Numbered from the stretch's first letter, positions 1 to 8,942 are shown. The stretch: 64,000 nt of DNA from Hyphomicrobiales bacterium (GCA_900469345.1 UBWZ01000003.1:80577-144576); one strand, 5' to 3'. Program-made: numbers and translations. Notes: a model not told the origin generated them from the sequence alone.

Positions 1-88
1 CAAGCGAAGGGCCGGCAGGCGTGCGACGGCCGTAAGGCCGGCAAAGCGCTCCAGTGGATCGCCTTCAGCGCCCCTAAGCGTCACGTGA
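1..88 (+). other. Window edge; possible tail of an upstream gene
   Basis: One plus-strand frame (from base 2) is open from the window edge to a TGA at 86-88, about 28 basic residues, and a terminator-like hairpin follows within 20 bases. That would suit the end of a gene running into the window. The peptide is too short and too unspecific to name, so a non-coding reading is equally possible. Confidence 0.2.
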
Positions 89-100
89 AGGCCGAAAAAG

Positions 101-132
101 AAAACCCGCCGCTGCAAGCAGGGCGGGCTTTT
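101..132. terminator. Bidirectional rho-independent terminator
   Basis: CCCGCC (105-110) pairs with GGCGGG (122-127) across an 11-base loop. It is flanked by AAAA on the left and CTTTT on the right, so it can act on either strand. It lies just beyond the stop of the minus-strand transglutaminase-like gene and would end that transcript. Confidence 0.7.
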
Positions 133-156
133 CGTGTCGGTCGCGGTTCCAGATGT

Positions 157-774
157 CTAGCGCAGGGCGCCGACCAGCAGATCGCGGCCATTTTCAATCG
201 TGACCCAGCGGCCGGTATTGAAGGTCGCCTGACGCTTCAGGAACGTATAGGGGGTCTGGTACCAGGCGAACACCTCGTCGGTCAGGTTGTCGAGGATGAA
301 ATCGCCGTCGGAGGTGCGCAGCGTCAGAACCGCATGGCCTTCGCCGTCCGACTTGCGCACCACGGTCATCAGGAGGTCCGAATACGCAAAGCCGGCGGCA
401 GCCAGTTCCTTGCGTTTCTCGAGCGCGAAATCCTCGCAGTCGGCGGCAGTCGTCGGGAATTCCCAGAACTCTTCCTTGCCGTAGACGTCCTTGTCGGTGC
501 GGGCGATGTAGCGGGCGTTGACGGCCTTGTTGACCTCCCTGACGATCTCCCAGCCCCGGTCCGTGACGCGCGGCGCCGGTGCGGACCGGCTTTTGATATT
601 GCATTCGCCGGGATAGCGCTGGCAGAAGTCGAAATGGCCGATCGGCTGGGAGGTGACGGAGCCGGTCACCATCGAAGCAGCGACTGGCTGAGACGCAGGC
701 ATTGCCGCGCTGACAGGCACAAGTGTACTGAGAAGGACCACAGCTATCCGCCATGCCCGCAAGGCTTTTTTCAT
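157..774 (-). CDS. Transglutaminase-like cysteine peptidase (BTLCP family), exported
   Basis: The 205-residue product matches the bacterial transglutaminase-like cysteine proteinase family (BTLCP, DUF920). An N-terminal signal peptide (about residues 1-24, ending in an Ala-rich stretch) points to export to the periplasm. The papain-like triad is visible: Cys113 in ADCEDFA, His147 in GEGHAVL and Asp162 in FILDN. Family members are proposed to process proteins or act with periplasmic partners; the substrate is unknown. It is transcribed alone on the minus strand, ends at the hairpin at 101-132, and its 5' side faces a gap up to 906. The family call is firm and the biological role is not. Confidence 0.9.
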   Translation of the reverse strand: MKKALRAWRIAVVLLSTLVPVSAAMPASQPVAASMVTGSVTSQPIGHFDFCQRYPGECNIKSRSAPAPRVTDRGWEIVREVNKAVNARYIARTDKDVYGKEEFWEFPTTAADCEDFALEKRKELAAAGFAYSDLLMTVVRKSDGEGHAVLTLRTSDGDFILDNLTDEVFAWYQTPYTFLKRQATFNTGRWVTIENGRDLLVGALR

Positions 775-906
775 TCGACCCGTCCCTTCAAGTCCTAATG
801 AAAGGTTAAGGTCGGAATGGCTCGTTAGTCAATTGTTCAGGATTTGTTAATCACTGACGTCTGCGAATATGGTTAAGACTGCGGCATTTCAGTATCAGCC
901 CAATTT

Positions 907-1710
907 TTAGCCATTAAGAAGTAATGCCTCTATCGCGGCACGGAGTTTCGCGAGATCCTGCGGCCGTGACAGCCGGTGGTCGCCATCTCTGATCAGGGTC
1001 AGCACCACATCGTCGGCCGGCAGGAATTCCACCAGCTTCAGTGCATGGCTGTAGGGGACGTCGGGATCGGCCATGCCCTGCAGGATGTGGATCGGACATC
1101 CCGTCTCGAGGATCCCGGTCATGACGCGATTGCGCCGGCCGTCCTCGATCAGCCCGCGCGTATAGATATTGGGCTCGGCGCTGTATTCGGATGGCTCCTC
1201 GAAATAACCCCGCTCGGCAAGCGACGTCAGTTCGGCCTCGCTGAGGTTCGGCTCGATCAGTTCGAAGGTGAAGTCCGGCGCCGGGGCGACGAGCACCATG
1301 GCCACGAGCTTCGTCGTTCCTTTCCGTTTCGCCAGTTCCTGGGCAAGCCGCAGCGCGATCCATCCGCCCATCGACGAGCCGATCAGGATCACCCGCGTCG
1401 GCTTCAGATGCCGCAGCACGGCCATCGTCTCTTCAAGCCAGCGGGAGATCGTGCCGTCGGCAAAGGCGCCGCCGGATGCGCCGTGGCCGGAATAGTCGAA
1501 GCGAATGGCGGAAAGGCCGTTTTCCTCGGCAAGCGCGTCGAGTGCGACTGCCTTGGTTCCCATCATGTCGGACCGGTACCCGCCGAGCCACACCAGGGCG
1601 GTGCCGTTCTTTCGGCGTCCGGCGCGGTACAGGATGGCGATCTCGCGGGCGTCAGGGCCTTCGCCGACCGTGATGCGGATATCGGTCGGGGCGGATGCGG
1701 TCTCTGTCAT
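907..1710 (-). CDS. Alpha/beta hydrolase
   Basis: This is a 267-residue serine hydrolase of the alpha/beta fold. The nucleophile elbow GSSMGG places Ser113, and the likely acid and base are Asp215 (GMADPDVPY) and His245 (DGDHRLS). The frame stays open to 1965, but the ATG at 1710 has a good AGGAA ribosome site and begins the conserved core; the longer reading would add 85 residues with no hydrolase character. Similar rhizobial proteins are annotated as carboxylesterases or palmitoyl-protein thioesterase-like, so the substrate is unassigned. It is divergent from infC. Confidence 0.88.
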   Translation of the reverse strand: MTETASAPTDIRITVGEGPDAREIAILYRAGRRKNGTALVWLGGYRSDMMGTKAVALDALAEENGLSAIRFDYSGHGASGGAFADGTISRWLEETMAVLRHLKPTRVILIGSSMGGWIALRLAQELAKRKGTTKLVAMVLVAPAPDFTFELIEPNLSEAELTSLAERGYFEEPSEYSAEPNIYTRGLIEDGRRNRVMTGILETGCPIHILQGMADPDVPYSHALKLVEFLPADDVVLTLIRDGDHRLSRPQDLAKLRAAIEALLLNG

Positions 1711-1891
1711 GGCGGGTTCCTGTGCAGTGTCGGGCCTATAAATCAGATTCGCCAAATGCCGACAGCAGGTGATTTCTTCGTCGCGGCATGCTATTGACTT
1801 CGCGCGAGCGATCACGACATTGCTCTCGCCCGCAGGCCGGGCGGGGATACGTTGACGCCTGCGGTCCGAAATTATCAAGGAGAATACGACC

Positions 1892-2428
1892 ATTCGCAGA
1901 CCATTCAAAGCCGATGCCCCCGTTAAGGAAGGCCCGCGCTCCAATCGGGATATCCGCATTCCCAAGGTCCAGCTTATCGATGCCGAAGGCCTGAACCTCG
2001 GTGTGGTCCCGACCGATCAAGCGCTCAAGATGGCCGAAGAAGCCGGACTTGATCTCGTTGAGATCTCGCCTAACTCCGAGCCGCCTGTCTGCAAGATCCT
2101 CGACCTCGGCAAGCTGAAATATGCGAACCAGAAGAAGGCTGCCGAAGCCCGCAAGAAGCAGAAGATCGTCGAAATCAAAGAAATCAAGATGCGTCCCAAC
2201 ATCGATACCCATGACTATGAGGTAAAGATGAAGGCGATGAACCGGTTCTTTGAAGAAGGCGACAAGGTCAAGGTGACCTTGAAGTTCCGTGGTCGTGAAA
2301 TGGCCCACCAGGAACTTGGCATGAAGCTTCTTCTGCAGGTTAAGGACGATACGCTGGAGATCGCCAAGGTGGAAGCCGAGCCCAAGCTCGAAGGGCGCCA
2401 GATGATGATGGTGCTGGCGCCGAAATAA
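1892..2428 (+). CDS. infC: Translation initiation factor IF-3, rare ATT start
   Basis: IF-3 binds the 30S subunit, keeps it apart from 50S and proofreads start-codon choice. The 178-residue protein has the N-domain motif IRIPKVQLI and the C-domain signature [15 protein letters not shown]. No ATG, GTG or TTG fits the conserved N-terminus: the frame begins at ATT (1892-1894), 9 bases after a strong AAGGAG (1877-1882). Starting at the GTG at 2003 would delete much of the N-domain. A non-canonical AUU-type start is the known device by which infC autoregulates in other bacteria, because IF-3 discriminates against such codons. rpmI and rplT follow in the classical order. Confidence 0.95.
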   Translation: MRRPFKADAPVKEGPRSNRDIRIPKVQLIDAEGLNLGVVPTDQALKMAEEAGLDLVEISPNSEPPVCKILDLGKLKYANQKKAAEARKKQKIVEIKEIKMRPNIDTHDYEVKMKAMNRFFEEGDKVKVTLKFRGREMAHQELGMKLLLQVKDDTLEIAKVEAEPKLEGRQMMMVLAPK

Positions 2429-2499
2429 GCGCTGCACCCGCCGCCTTTCAAGCGGCTCCGCCGGCTTTGCCGGCCTCTCCAGGCATGCAGTCTTTTCCA

Positions 2500-2528
2500 T
2501 TGCGCTTTCGACCGGCTGCGGTTATAAG
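2500..2528 (+). promoter_or_regulatory. Candidate sigma-70 type promoter for rpmI-rplT
   Basis: TTGCGC (2500-2505) and TATAAG (2523-2528) are separated by exactly 17 bases in the 197-base gap between infC and rpmI. Transcription from here would give rpmI a leader of about 90 bases. A GCCGGC-TTT-GCCGGC hairpin lies upstream near 2460-2475. The match is by eye only. Confidence 0.4.
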
Positions 2529-2625
2529 CGCGCGTCCGAACGGTCCGGCAGGGCATGCCGTGGCCGTTCTAAATGCTTGAAGCGGGCTTCGTCTGCCCGG
2601 TTCGATACAAATACGGAGTAGCAAA

Positions 2626-2829
2626 ATGCCCAAGATGAAGACGAAGTCGGCCGCCAAGAAGCGGTTCAAGATCACTGCGACGGGTAAAGTCGTTGCAGCT
2701 GCTGCTGGCAAGCGCCACGGCATGATCAAGCGGTCCAACAAGTTCATCCGCGATGCGCGCGGAACGATGATCCTTGCCGAACCCGATGGCAAGAAGGTTA
2801 TCAAGAGCTACCTGCCGAACGGTCTCTGA
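2626..2829 (+). CDS. rpmI: 50S ribosomal protein L35
   Basis: The 67-residue, very basic protein begins [14 protein letters not shown], the standard L35 N-terminus, and has the usual family length. It is a component of the large ribosomal subunit. An ACGGAG ribosome site precedes the ATG. rplT follows 39 bases downstream, so the two are almost certainly cotranscribed. Confidence 0.97.
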   Translation: MPKMKTKSAAKKRFKITATGKVVAAAAGKRHGMIKRSNKFIRDARGTMILAEPDGKKVIKSYLPNGL

Positions 2830-2868
2830 GACCCTCGACAATTTGGATCAGTTTAAGGAGATCATGAC

Positions 2869-3273
2869 ATGGCACGCGTAAAACGTGGCGTAACTTCCCG
2901 CGCCAAGCACACCAAGACTTTGAAGGCAGCCAAGGGTTTCTACGGCCGCCGCAAGAATACCATCCGCGCCGCAAAGGCTGCCGTTGACCGTTCGCGTCAG
3001 TTCGCAACCCGCGACCGTCGCGTCAAGAAGCGCAACTTCCGCGCTCTGTGGATTCAGCGTATCAACGCTGCCGTTCGCGAATCCGGCCTCACCTACGGCC
3101 GTTTCATCGACGGCCTGAACAAGGCTGGCATCGAGGTGGACCGCAAGGTTCTGTCCGACATGGCAATCCATGAGCCGGCTGCCTTCGGCGCCCTCGTCGA
3201 AGCCTCCAAGAAGGCTCTCGAATACCTCAAGGACGCCGGCACGACCAACGAGTTTGAAAGCGCGGTTCGGTAA
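2869..3273 (+). CDS. rplT: 50S ribosomal protein L20
   Basis: The 134-residue protein matches L20, which binds 23S rRNA early in 50S assembly. Signatures include the N-terminal MARVKRGV and the central [16 protein letters not shown] stretch. A TAAGGAG ribosome site lies 7 bases before the ATG. Its TAA stop (3271-3273) overlaps the first base of a long hairpin that competes with the downstream terminator, so translation termination here could influence whether transcription continues into pheS. Confidence 0.97.
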   Translation: MARVKRGVTSRAKHTKTLKAAKGFYGRRKNTIRAAKAAVDRSRQFATRDRRVKKRNFRALWIQRINAAVRESGLTYGRFIDGLNKAGIEVDRKVLSDMAIHEPAAFGALVEASKKALEYLKDAGTTNEFESAVR

Positions 3274-3342
3274 CCAGCGCTTCCCAAGCTTTGTGCATTG
3301 AATTTGGGAAACCCGCGCTGGTCTGGGCTGGCGCGGGTTTTT
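3273..3342 (+). terminator. Terminator with overlapping alternative hairpin (attenuator-like) between rplT and pheS
   Basis: Terminator: a perfect 10-bp stem, 3309-3318 with 3331-3340 (AAACCCGCGC / GCGCGGGTTT), 12-base loop, then a T run to 3342. Alternative hairpin: 3273-3280 pairs with 3315-3322 and 3281-3287 pairs with 3304-3310, 15 bp in all with a 4-base bulge (3311-3314). The alternative structure uses most of the 5' arm of the terminator, so the two cannot coexist. No leader peptide rich in Phe codons is visible. Confidence 0.75.
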
Positions 3343-3439
3343 CTATATGGGTCATGCCGGCCCGCGGCAGCAATGCGGCCGCCCGCGCTGCCGCCGGACC
3401 TCAACCGATTCTTTCTCCGATCATTAAACGGAAGCAACC

Positions 3440-4522
3440 ATGTCCGATCTGGAAAATCTGCGATCCTCTCTTCTGGCGGAAATCGAGGGCGCTGCCGATG
3501 AAGCCGCGATCGAGGCGGTGCGTGTTTCGGCGCTCGGCAAGAAAGGCTCCGTCTCCGAACTTCTGAAGACGCTCGGCGGTATGTCGGCCGAGGAACGCCA
3601 GACCCGCGGTGCCGCCATCAACGCGCTGAAGACCGAGGTCGCCGAGGCGATCAACGGCCGCAAGGCGATGCTCAGGGACGCGGCGATCGAGGCGCGGCTG
3701 AAAGCCGAGACGATCGACATTTCCCTGCCCGTGCGCGCCTCGCCGGCCGAGCGCGGCCGCATCCATCCGATCAGCCAGATCGTCGACGAGATCACCGCCA
3801 TCTTCGGCGACATGGGTTTCGCCATCGCCGAAGGTCCGGACATCGAGACGGACTACTACAATTTCACGGCCCTGAACTTCCCCGAAGGCCATCCGGCTCG
3901 CGAGATGCACGACACCTTCTTCTTCCAGCCGGACGACAACGGTGAGCGCAAGGTTCTGCGCACCCATACCTCGCCTGTGCAGATCCGCACCATGGAAGCG
4001 CAGAAGCCGCCGATCCGCATCATCATTCCGGGCAAGACCTATCGCCAGGACAGCGACGCCACCCATTCGCCCATGTTCCACCAGGTCGAAGGCCTGGTCG
4101 TGGATCGCAAGAGCCATGTCGGCAACATGCGCTGGATCCTGGAAGAGTTCTGCAAGGCCTTCTTCGAAGTCGACAGCGTCACCATGCGCTTCCGTCCGTC
4201 CTTCTTCCCGTTCACGGAGCCGAGCTTCGAGGTCGACATCCAGTGCGACCGCTCCGGCCCGATCGTCAAGTTCGGCGAAGGCACCGACTGGATGGAGATC
4301 CTCGGCTGCGGCATGGTCCACCCGAACGTCCTGCGCGCCGGTGGGCTCGATCCCGACGAGTTCCAGGGCTTTGCCTGGGGCATGGGCCTCGATCGCATCG
4401 CCATGCTGAAATACGGCATGCCGGACCTGCGTGACTTCTTCAATGCCGACGTCCGCTGGATGAACCACTACGGTTTCCGCCCGCTCGACATGCCGACGCT
4501 GTTTGGTGGGTTGAGCGCTTAG
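3440..4522 (+). CDS. pheS: Phenylalanyl-tRNA synthetase alpha subunit
   Basis: This is the catalytic subunit of the (alpha-beta)2 class II synthetase that charges tRNA-Phe. At 360 residues it has a helical tRNA-binding arm (about 1-95) and then the catalytic domain, with [12 protein letters not shown], the motif 2 region ([19 protein letters not shown]) and motif 3 ([14 protein letters not shown], about residues 310-323). The ATG at 3440 begins the usual N-terminus. pheT, normally next in line, begins 1.1 kb later because brnT, brnA and a GFA gene intervene. Expression is probably gated by the terminator at 3309-3342. Confidence 0.97.
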   Translation: MSDLENLRSSLLAEIEGAADEAAIEAVRVSALGKKGSVSELLKTLGGMSAEERQTRGAAINALKTEVAEAINGRKAMLRDAAIEARLKAETIDISLPVRASPAERGRIHPISQIVDEITAIFGDMGFAIAEGPDIETDYYNFTALNFPEGHPAREMHDTFFFQPDDNGERKVLRTHTSPVQIRTMEAQKPPIRIIIPGKTYRQDSDATHSPMFHQVEGLVVDRKSHVGNMRWILEEFCKAFFEVDSVTMRFRPSFFPFTEPSFEVDIQCDRSGPIVKFGEGTDWMEILGCGMVHPNVLRAGGLDPDEFQGFAWGMGLDRIAMLKYGMPDLRDFFNADVRWMNHYGFRPLDMPTLFGGLSA

Positions 4523-4527
4523 TTTAA

Positions 4528-4539
4528 TTGTGGCCACAA
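4528..4539. promoter_or_regulatory. Palindromic candidate operator before brnT
   Basis: TTGTGGCCACAA is a perfect 12-base palindrome just after the pheS stop and 19 bases before the brnT ATG. BrnTA modules are known to autorepress by binding palindromes at their promoter, so this is the natural operator candidate. Confidence 0.5.
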
Positions 4540-4558
4540 ATAGATATGTGTGCTAGAC

Positions 4559-4849
4559 ATGGATCTGGAGTGGGACGAGGCAAAGCGACAGCAGACCCTT
4601 CGGGAGCGGGGACTGGATTTTGCTGATGTCCCCGACTTCGACCCTGAGAGTGTCGTGACGCATATCGATCAACGGCGGGACTATGGCGAAACACGCTATA
4701 ATTCGACTGGCTATCTGAACGGCGTTCTGTGCAGCTTCTGCTGGACAGAGAGAAGCGGCAAGTTGCGCATCATTTCGCTGAGGAAAATCAATGACCGCGA
4801 ACGCAAAGTCTACGAAAGGGCAAGGCCTCGTACTACCGACCCTGAATGA
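4559..4849 (+). CDS. brnT: BrnT family toxin (type II toxin-antitoxin)
   Basis: The 96-residue product matches the BrnT/DUF497 ribonuclease toxin family, with the N-terminal EWDEAKR and the C-terminal IISLRKINDRERKVYE. BrnT slows growth by cutting RNA and is neutralised by BrnA. A GTG at 4550 would add three residues; the ATG at 4559 fits the family better, though neither has a clear ribosome site. The gene overlaps brnA by 59 bases in another frame. It is inserted between pheS and pheT, an unusual place, and shares their strand. Confidence 0.9.
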   Translation: MDLEWDEAKRQQTLRERGLDFADVPDFDPESVVTHIDQRRDYGETRYNSTGYLNGVLCSFCWTERSGKLRIISLRKINDRERKVYERARPRTTDPE

Positions 4850-5162
4850 CGTCGACGCAGGAAAGTTGACGCTCGATGAGTACGAAATCGCCCATGGCGA
4901 GGATATTCCGGAGCTGACCGACGAGATGATGGCGCGAGGCCGCCCTGCGTCGGAAATTCCGGAACTGGCCAATGTCTTCAAGGCGCGCGGTGAACGCGGT
5001 CCGCAGAAGGCCGCCGTCAAGGAGCGGATCGGATTGCGCCTGGATGCTGAGGTGGTCTCGCATTTCCGCCGGACCGGGCCGGGTTGGCAGAGCCGCATCA
5101 ATGCGGTGCTGACGGAGTATGTGAAGGCAGACAGTCAAAAGCCGCAAGGCAACGACACGTGA
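4791..5162 (+). CDS. brnA: BrnA family antitoxin
   Basis: The 123-residue protein has the BrnA/DUF4415 C-terminal region: IGLRLDAEVVSHFRRTGPGWQSRINAVL, a ribbon-helix-helix DNA-binding segment. Family members bind BrnT and repress their own operon. The N-terminal half, with ELTDEMMARGRP, is the toxin-contacting part. A GAGG ribosome site precedes the ATG, which lies inside the end of brnT. This length is at the long end for the family, so a later start cannot be excluded. Confidence 0.9.
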   Translation: MTANAKSTKGQGLVLPTLNDVDAGKLTLDEYEIAHGEDIPELTDEMMARGRPASEIPELANVFKARGERGPQKAAVKERIGLRLDAEVVSHFRRTGPGWQSRINAVLTEYVKADSQKPQGNDT

Positions 5163-5204
5163 AGGCAGCAACGTGGACCACCGCGATCTTGAAAAGAGAG
5201 TGAC

Positions 5205-5624
5205 ATGACCATCCATACCGGTGGCTGCCGCTGCGGCGCCATCCGCTTTACCGCCAGTTCCGACCCGACTTACGCCAGCTATTGCCATTGCAGCGATTGC
5301 CGGCGGGCGAGCGGCGCGCCGGTGGCGGCCTTTGTCGGCTTCCACGCCGGGGATGTGGCGTTCGAAGGCGAGACGGGCGCGACCTATGGCAAGCCGCCGG
5401 TCAGCCGCAGCTTCTGCAGCACCTGCGGCGCGCCAATTGCCTATCGGGACGAGCGTCTCGCAGGCCAGATCTTCTTTATGCTCGGCGCCATGGATGCGCC
5501 GGAAAACTATCCGCCACGCGTGCATGGATATGTGCGCGAAGAATTGCCATTTTTCCATCTCGACGACGGTCTGCCCCGCTTGGAGACCAACACCGTGCCC
5601 AGACCTTCAGGAGAAAACCAATGA
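5205..5624 (+). CDS. GFA family protein (glutathione-dependent formaldehyde-activating enzyme fold)
   Basis: The 139-residue protein has the CENP-V/GFA zinc fold with all seven family cysteines: Cys8 and Cys10 (CRC), Cys27, Cys29 and Cys32 (CHCSDC), Cys71 and Cys74 (CSTC). Gfa was described as speeding S-hydroxymethylglutathione formation, but most homologues have no proven reaction, so only the fold is claimed. The stop overlaps the pheT ATG (ATGA, 5621-5624), which implies translational coupling of an unrelated enzyme to pheT. Confidence 0.92.
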   Translation: MTIHTGGCRCGAIRFTASSDPTYASYCHCSDCRRASGAPVAAFVGFHAGDVAFEGETGATYGKPPVSRSFCSTCGAPIAYRDERLAGQIFFMLGAMDAPENYPPRVHGYVREELPFFHLDDGLPRLETNTVPRPSGENQ

Positions 5625-8056
5625 AATTCACCCTTTCCTGGCTCAAGGATCACCTGGAAACCGACGCTACGCTCGGTGAGATCTGCGAGCGGCTGACCGC
5701 GATCGGCCTTGAGGTCGAAAGTGTCGACGACAAGGCGGCCTACAAGCCCTTCGTCATCGCCAAGATCCTGTCGGCGGAAAAGCACCCGCAGGCGGACCGG
5801 CTGAAGGTGCTGATGGTCGATGCAGGCCCGCGCGTCAACGGCGGCAAGCCGGTGCAGGTCGTCTGCGGCGCACCCAATGCCCGTGCGGGTCTGGTTGGCG
5901 CGCTGGCGAGCCCCGGCACCTATGTGCCCGGCATCGACGTGACGCTGTCTGTCGGCAATATCCGCGGGGTCGAAAGCCACGGCATGATGTGTTCCGAAAA
6001 GGAACTCGACATGTCCGACAACCACGACGGCATTATCGACCTGCCGGAAGATGCGCCCGTGGGCACGCCGTTTGCGACCTATGCCGGTCTCGACGATGCG
6101 GTTATCGACATCAACCTGACGCCCAACCGTCCGGACTGCACCTCGATCCACGGCATTGCCCGCGACCTTGCAGCCGCCGGGCTTGGCACGCTGAAGCCCC
6201 GGCCAAGGCCTGAGCTTGCGCTGCAGGGCGAGACGGCAATCGGCTTGAAGATCACGCTGGATGACGCAAAGCTCTGCCCGGGCTTCGCGCTCCGGCTGGT
6301 GCGCGGCGTCAAGAACTGCCCGAGCCCCGCCTGGATGCAGGCGCGGCTGAAGGCGATCGGCCTTCGCCCCATCAATGCTCTGGTCGATATCACCAATTAC
6401 ATGACCTTCGACCAGGGCCGGCCGATGCACGTCTTCGACGCCGCCAAGGTCAAGGGCGACCTGACCGTCCGGCGCGCGCAAGACGGCGAGACGGTGCTGG
6501 CGCTCGACCAGCGGGAATACAAGCTGAACCCCAGCAATGTCGTCATTGCCGATGACAATGGCGTCGAGTCGATCGGCGGCATCATGGGCGGCGAACATTC
6601 CGGCTGCGATGAAAACACCACCGACGTGCTGATCGAGTCCGCGCTCTGGGACCCGATCAACATCGCCAAGTCCGGCCGCGCGCTTGGTATCATCACCGAT
6701 GCGCGCTACCGCTTCGAACGCGGCGTCGATCCAGAATACATGATCCCGGGCCTCGACCGCACCACGCAGCTGGTGCTGGAGCTTTGCGGCGGCACCCCGG
6801 CGCAAGCCAAGGTCGTCGGTTACGAGGCCACCGCGCCGAAGGTCGTCGATTTCCCGTTTGCGGAAGTGAAGCGCCTGACCGGCCTCGAGGTCTCGACCGA
6901 CGAGAGCCGCCAGATCCTTACCAAGCTCGGTTTCGGCGTCGATGGCGAAGGCGAGAATGTCGCCGTCACCGTTCCCTCCTGGCGGCCCGATGTGGATGGC
7001 AAGGCGGATCTCGTCGAAGAGGTCATGCGCATCCATGGCGTCGACCAGATCAAGCCGGAGCCGATCGAAAAGCTCTCGAGCGTCAACGCCAAGATCCTGA
7101 CGACGCTGCAGATCCGTACCCGCACCGCCAAGCGGGCGCTGGCCGCGCGCGGCATGCTGGAAGCGGTCACCTGGTCCTTCATCGCGGAAGACCAGGCAAA
7201 GCTGTTCGGCGGCGGCAGCACCGCTCTGAAGCTCGCCAACCCGATTGCAGCCGACATGTCCGACATGCGTCCCTCGCTGCTGCCCGGCCTGCTCACCGCG
7301 GCCCAGCGCAATGCCGACAAGGGACTGGGCGACGTGGCGATCTTCGAGGTCTCCGGTACCTACGAGAACGACCGGCCGGAAGGCCAGCGTCGCGTCGCCG
7401 GTGGCATCCGCCGCGGCACCGCCTCCATCAACGGCACGGGCCGTCTCTGGTCGAACACTGCCAAGGGTGGCGGCAAGCCGGTCGACGTCTTCGACGCCAA
7501 GGCCGATGCTCTGGCGGTTCTCGAAGCCTGCGGCCTGCCCATGGCCAATGTGCAGATCGAAAAGGGGGCACCCGGCTGGTACCATCCGGGGCGCTCCGGC
7601 ACCATCAAGATGGGCCCGAAGGTCGTGCTCGGCTATTTCGGCGAGTTCCACCCGAAGACGCTGGGCAGCCTCGACGTTTCTGGAGCGCTTGCCGGCTTCG
7701 AGGTCTATCTCGATGCCATGCCGGAGCCGAAGAAGAAGGCGACCCGCACCAAGCCGCCGCTCGACCTCTCGCCTTTCCAGGCCGTAAAGCGCGACTTCGC
7801 CTTCGTGGTCGGCTCGGATGTCGAGGCGGGCGCCATCGTCAAGGCGGCCACGAGCGCCGACCGCAAGCTCATCACCGGCGTCAATGTCTTCGACGTTTTT
7901 GAAGGCGCGTCGCTGGGCGAGGGTCGCAAGTCGATCGCGGTCGAGGTGCTGATCCAGCCCGTCGACAAGACACTGACCGACGAGGACTTCGATACGCTGA
8001 CGGCCAAGATCGTCGCCAATGTCGAGAAGTCCACGGGCGGAACCCTGCGCGCCTGA
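5621..8056 (+). CDS. pheT: Phenylalanyl-tRNA synthetase beta subunit
   Basis: The 811-residue beta subunit partners PheS; it carries tRNA binding and editing of mischarged Tyr-tRNA-Phe. Visible order: N-terminal EMAP-type tRNA-binding domain (about 40-150, with HPQADRLKV and VVCGAPNAR), B3/B4 editing domain (LTPNRPDC onward), B5 domain, and a C-terminal FDX-ACB domain ([12 protein letters not shown] to the end). The frame is open further upstream, but the ATG at 5621 begins the conserved MKFTLSWL and follows CAGGAG. It overlaps the GFA stop by 4 bases. Confidence 0.97.
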   Translation: MKFTLSWLKDHLETDATLGEICERLTAIGLEVESVDDKAAYKPFVIAKILSAEKHPQADRLKVLMVDAGPRVNGGKPVQVVCGAPNARAGLVGALASPGTYVPGIDVTLSVGNIRGVESHGMMCSEKELDMSDNHDGIIDLPEDAPVGTPFATYAGLDDAVIDINLTPNRPDCTSIHGIARDLAAAGLGTLKPRPRPELALQGETAIGLKITLDDAKLCPGFALRLVRGVKNCPSPAWMQARLKAIGLRPINALVDITNYMTFDQGRPMHVFDAAKVKGDLTVRRAQDGETVLALDQREYKLNPSNVVIADDNGVESIGGIMGGEHSGCDENTTDVLIESALWDPINIAKSGRALGIITDARYRFERGVDPEYMIPGLDRTTQLVLELCGGTPAQAKVVGYEATAPKVVDFPFAEVKRLTGLEVSTDESRQILTKLGFGVDGEGENVAVTVPSWRPDVDGKADLVEEVMRIHGVDQIKPEPIEKLSSVNAKILTTLQIRTRTAKRALAARGMLEAVTWSFIAEDQAKLFGGGSTALKLANPIAADMSDMRPSLLPGLLTAAQRNADKGLGDVAIFEVSGTYENDRPEGQRRVAGGIRRGTASINGTGRLWSNTAKGGGKPVDVFDAKADALAVLEACGLPMANVQIEKGAPGWYHPGRSGTIKMGPKVVLGYFGEFHPKTLGSLDVSGALAGFEVYLDAMPEPKKKATRTKPPLDLSPFQAVKRDFAFVVGSDVEAGAIVKAATSADRKLITGVNVFDVFEGASLGEGRKSIAVEVLIQPVDKTLTDEDFDTLTAKIVANVEKSTGGTLRA

Positions 8057-8098
8057 AGACGGGTGGGCTCAAAACGGGTGGCATGCAATCTTCTGCCG

Positions 8099-8130
8099 CG
8101 ATAGCCTGCTCCTGAACGGGCAGGTTATCG
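8099..8130. repeat. Intergenic hairpin after pheT
   Basis: CGATA-G-CCTGC (8099-8109) pairs with GCAGG-T-TATCG (8120-8130) across a 10-base loop, an 11-bp stem with one G-T pair. There is no T run, so it may protect the pheT mRNA end or act in rho-dependent termination rather than be an intrinsic terminator. Confidence 0.4.
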
Positions 8131-8167
8131 GTGTTACGGCGCAAGCCCGGCACGAAAGGGAGGGGGC

Positions 8168-8785
8168 ATGCGCAAGCCGGGATCGATGAAAGCGCTGGAG
8201 GAGCTCGGGCGCGTCAGGCTGTCGCAGAACTTCTTCTTCCGCGACTTCCTGCACTCGGAGATCGCCAGCTTCTATGGCTTGCCCAACATCCCCGAAAATC
8301 CGGATCTGGCCATCGAAGCGGGCAGACGCTTGTGCGAGGAACTGCTTGAACCGCTGCAGGCGACCTTTGGCCGCCTGCACATCCGCTCCGCCTACCGCTC
8401 GCGCGAGGTCAATGGCTTCGGCAACGAGCACGATCTCAACTGCGGCTCCAATGACAGCAACGCTGCCGGCCACATCTGGGATCTGCGCGACAGGCAGGGT
8501 TATATGGGCGCCACCGCCTGTATCGTCATTCCCTGGGTTTGGGACCGTCATCAGGCGGAGGGGGATTGGCGAAGGCTCGCCTGGTGGATCCACGACCACC
8601 TGCCATATTCGGCGCTGCAGTTCTTCCCCAAACTCTGGGCAGTCAATGTCGCCTGGCATGAAAGGCCGGTGCGGGCGATCACCAGCTTCGCGGCGCCGCG
8701 CGGCACGCTGACCAAGCCCGGCATGGCAAACCACGAAGGCGATCACTCCGACTGGTATCAGGGCTTTCCGGACGCAAGCCGTTAA
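8168..8785 (+). CDS. Conserved protein, resembles M15-type peptidase fold
   Basis: The 205-residue protein has a strong GGGAGG ribosome site. The core IRSAYRSREVN and then NDSNAAGHIWDLRD recall the SGYRS and SxHxxGxAxD elements of zinc D-Ala-D-Ala carboxypeptidases (M15). A later YSALQFFPKLWAVNVAWHE carries a His-Glu that could complete a metal site. The canonical serine-histidine spacing is altered, so catalytic activity is uncertain. There is no signal peptide. It is transcribed alone after pheT and converges on the DUF3072 gene. The function is not recognised; the fold is inferred from motifs only. Confidence 0.6.
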   Translation: MRKPGSMKALEELGRVRLSQNFFFRDFLHSEIASFYGLPNIPENPDLAIEAGRRLCEELLEPLQATFGRLHIRSAYRSREVNGFGNEHDLNCGSNDSNAAGHIWDLRDRQGYMGATACIVIPWVWDRHQAEGDWRRLAWWIHDHLPYSALQFFPKLWAVNVAWHERPVRAITSFAAPRGTLTKPGMANHEGDHSDWYQGFPDASR

Positions 8786-8904
8786 GCGGTGCACCGGAGG
8801 CCTGCAATCCTATGGATGGCTTTTGAGCTTGCTGCGTCGGCAGTAACAGCGTCCACGTAACCATGCCCGATCGACGGAACGGCCTGCTCTTCGGACGGGG
8901 GCTG

Positions 8905-8942
8905 GCCCTTCCCGGCGGATCCTAGCAGATCCTGGGAAGGGC
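8905..8942. repeat. Strong two-tier hairpin between convergent genes
   Basis: GCCCTTCCC (8905-8913) pairs with GGGAAGGGC (8934-8942), and inside it GGATC (8917-8921) pairs with GATCC (8928-8932). It sits 9 bases beyond the stop of the minus-strand DUF3072 gene and may serve both converging genes as an end-of-message structure. No T run follows on either strand. Confidence 0.5.

Noticed and set aside
795..809. CtrA-like site CTAA-N7-TTAA before the transglutaminase-like gene, and TTTA-N7-TTAAC at 63825-63840
   Set aside because: Each differs from TTAA-N7-TTAA by one base, and such sites arise easily by chance; no other support.
5507..7651. Long open frame on the minus strand over pheT (714 codons)
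   Set aside because: Antisense of pheT; high GC leaves reverse frames open, and the composition is not protein-like. pheT is a certain gene.
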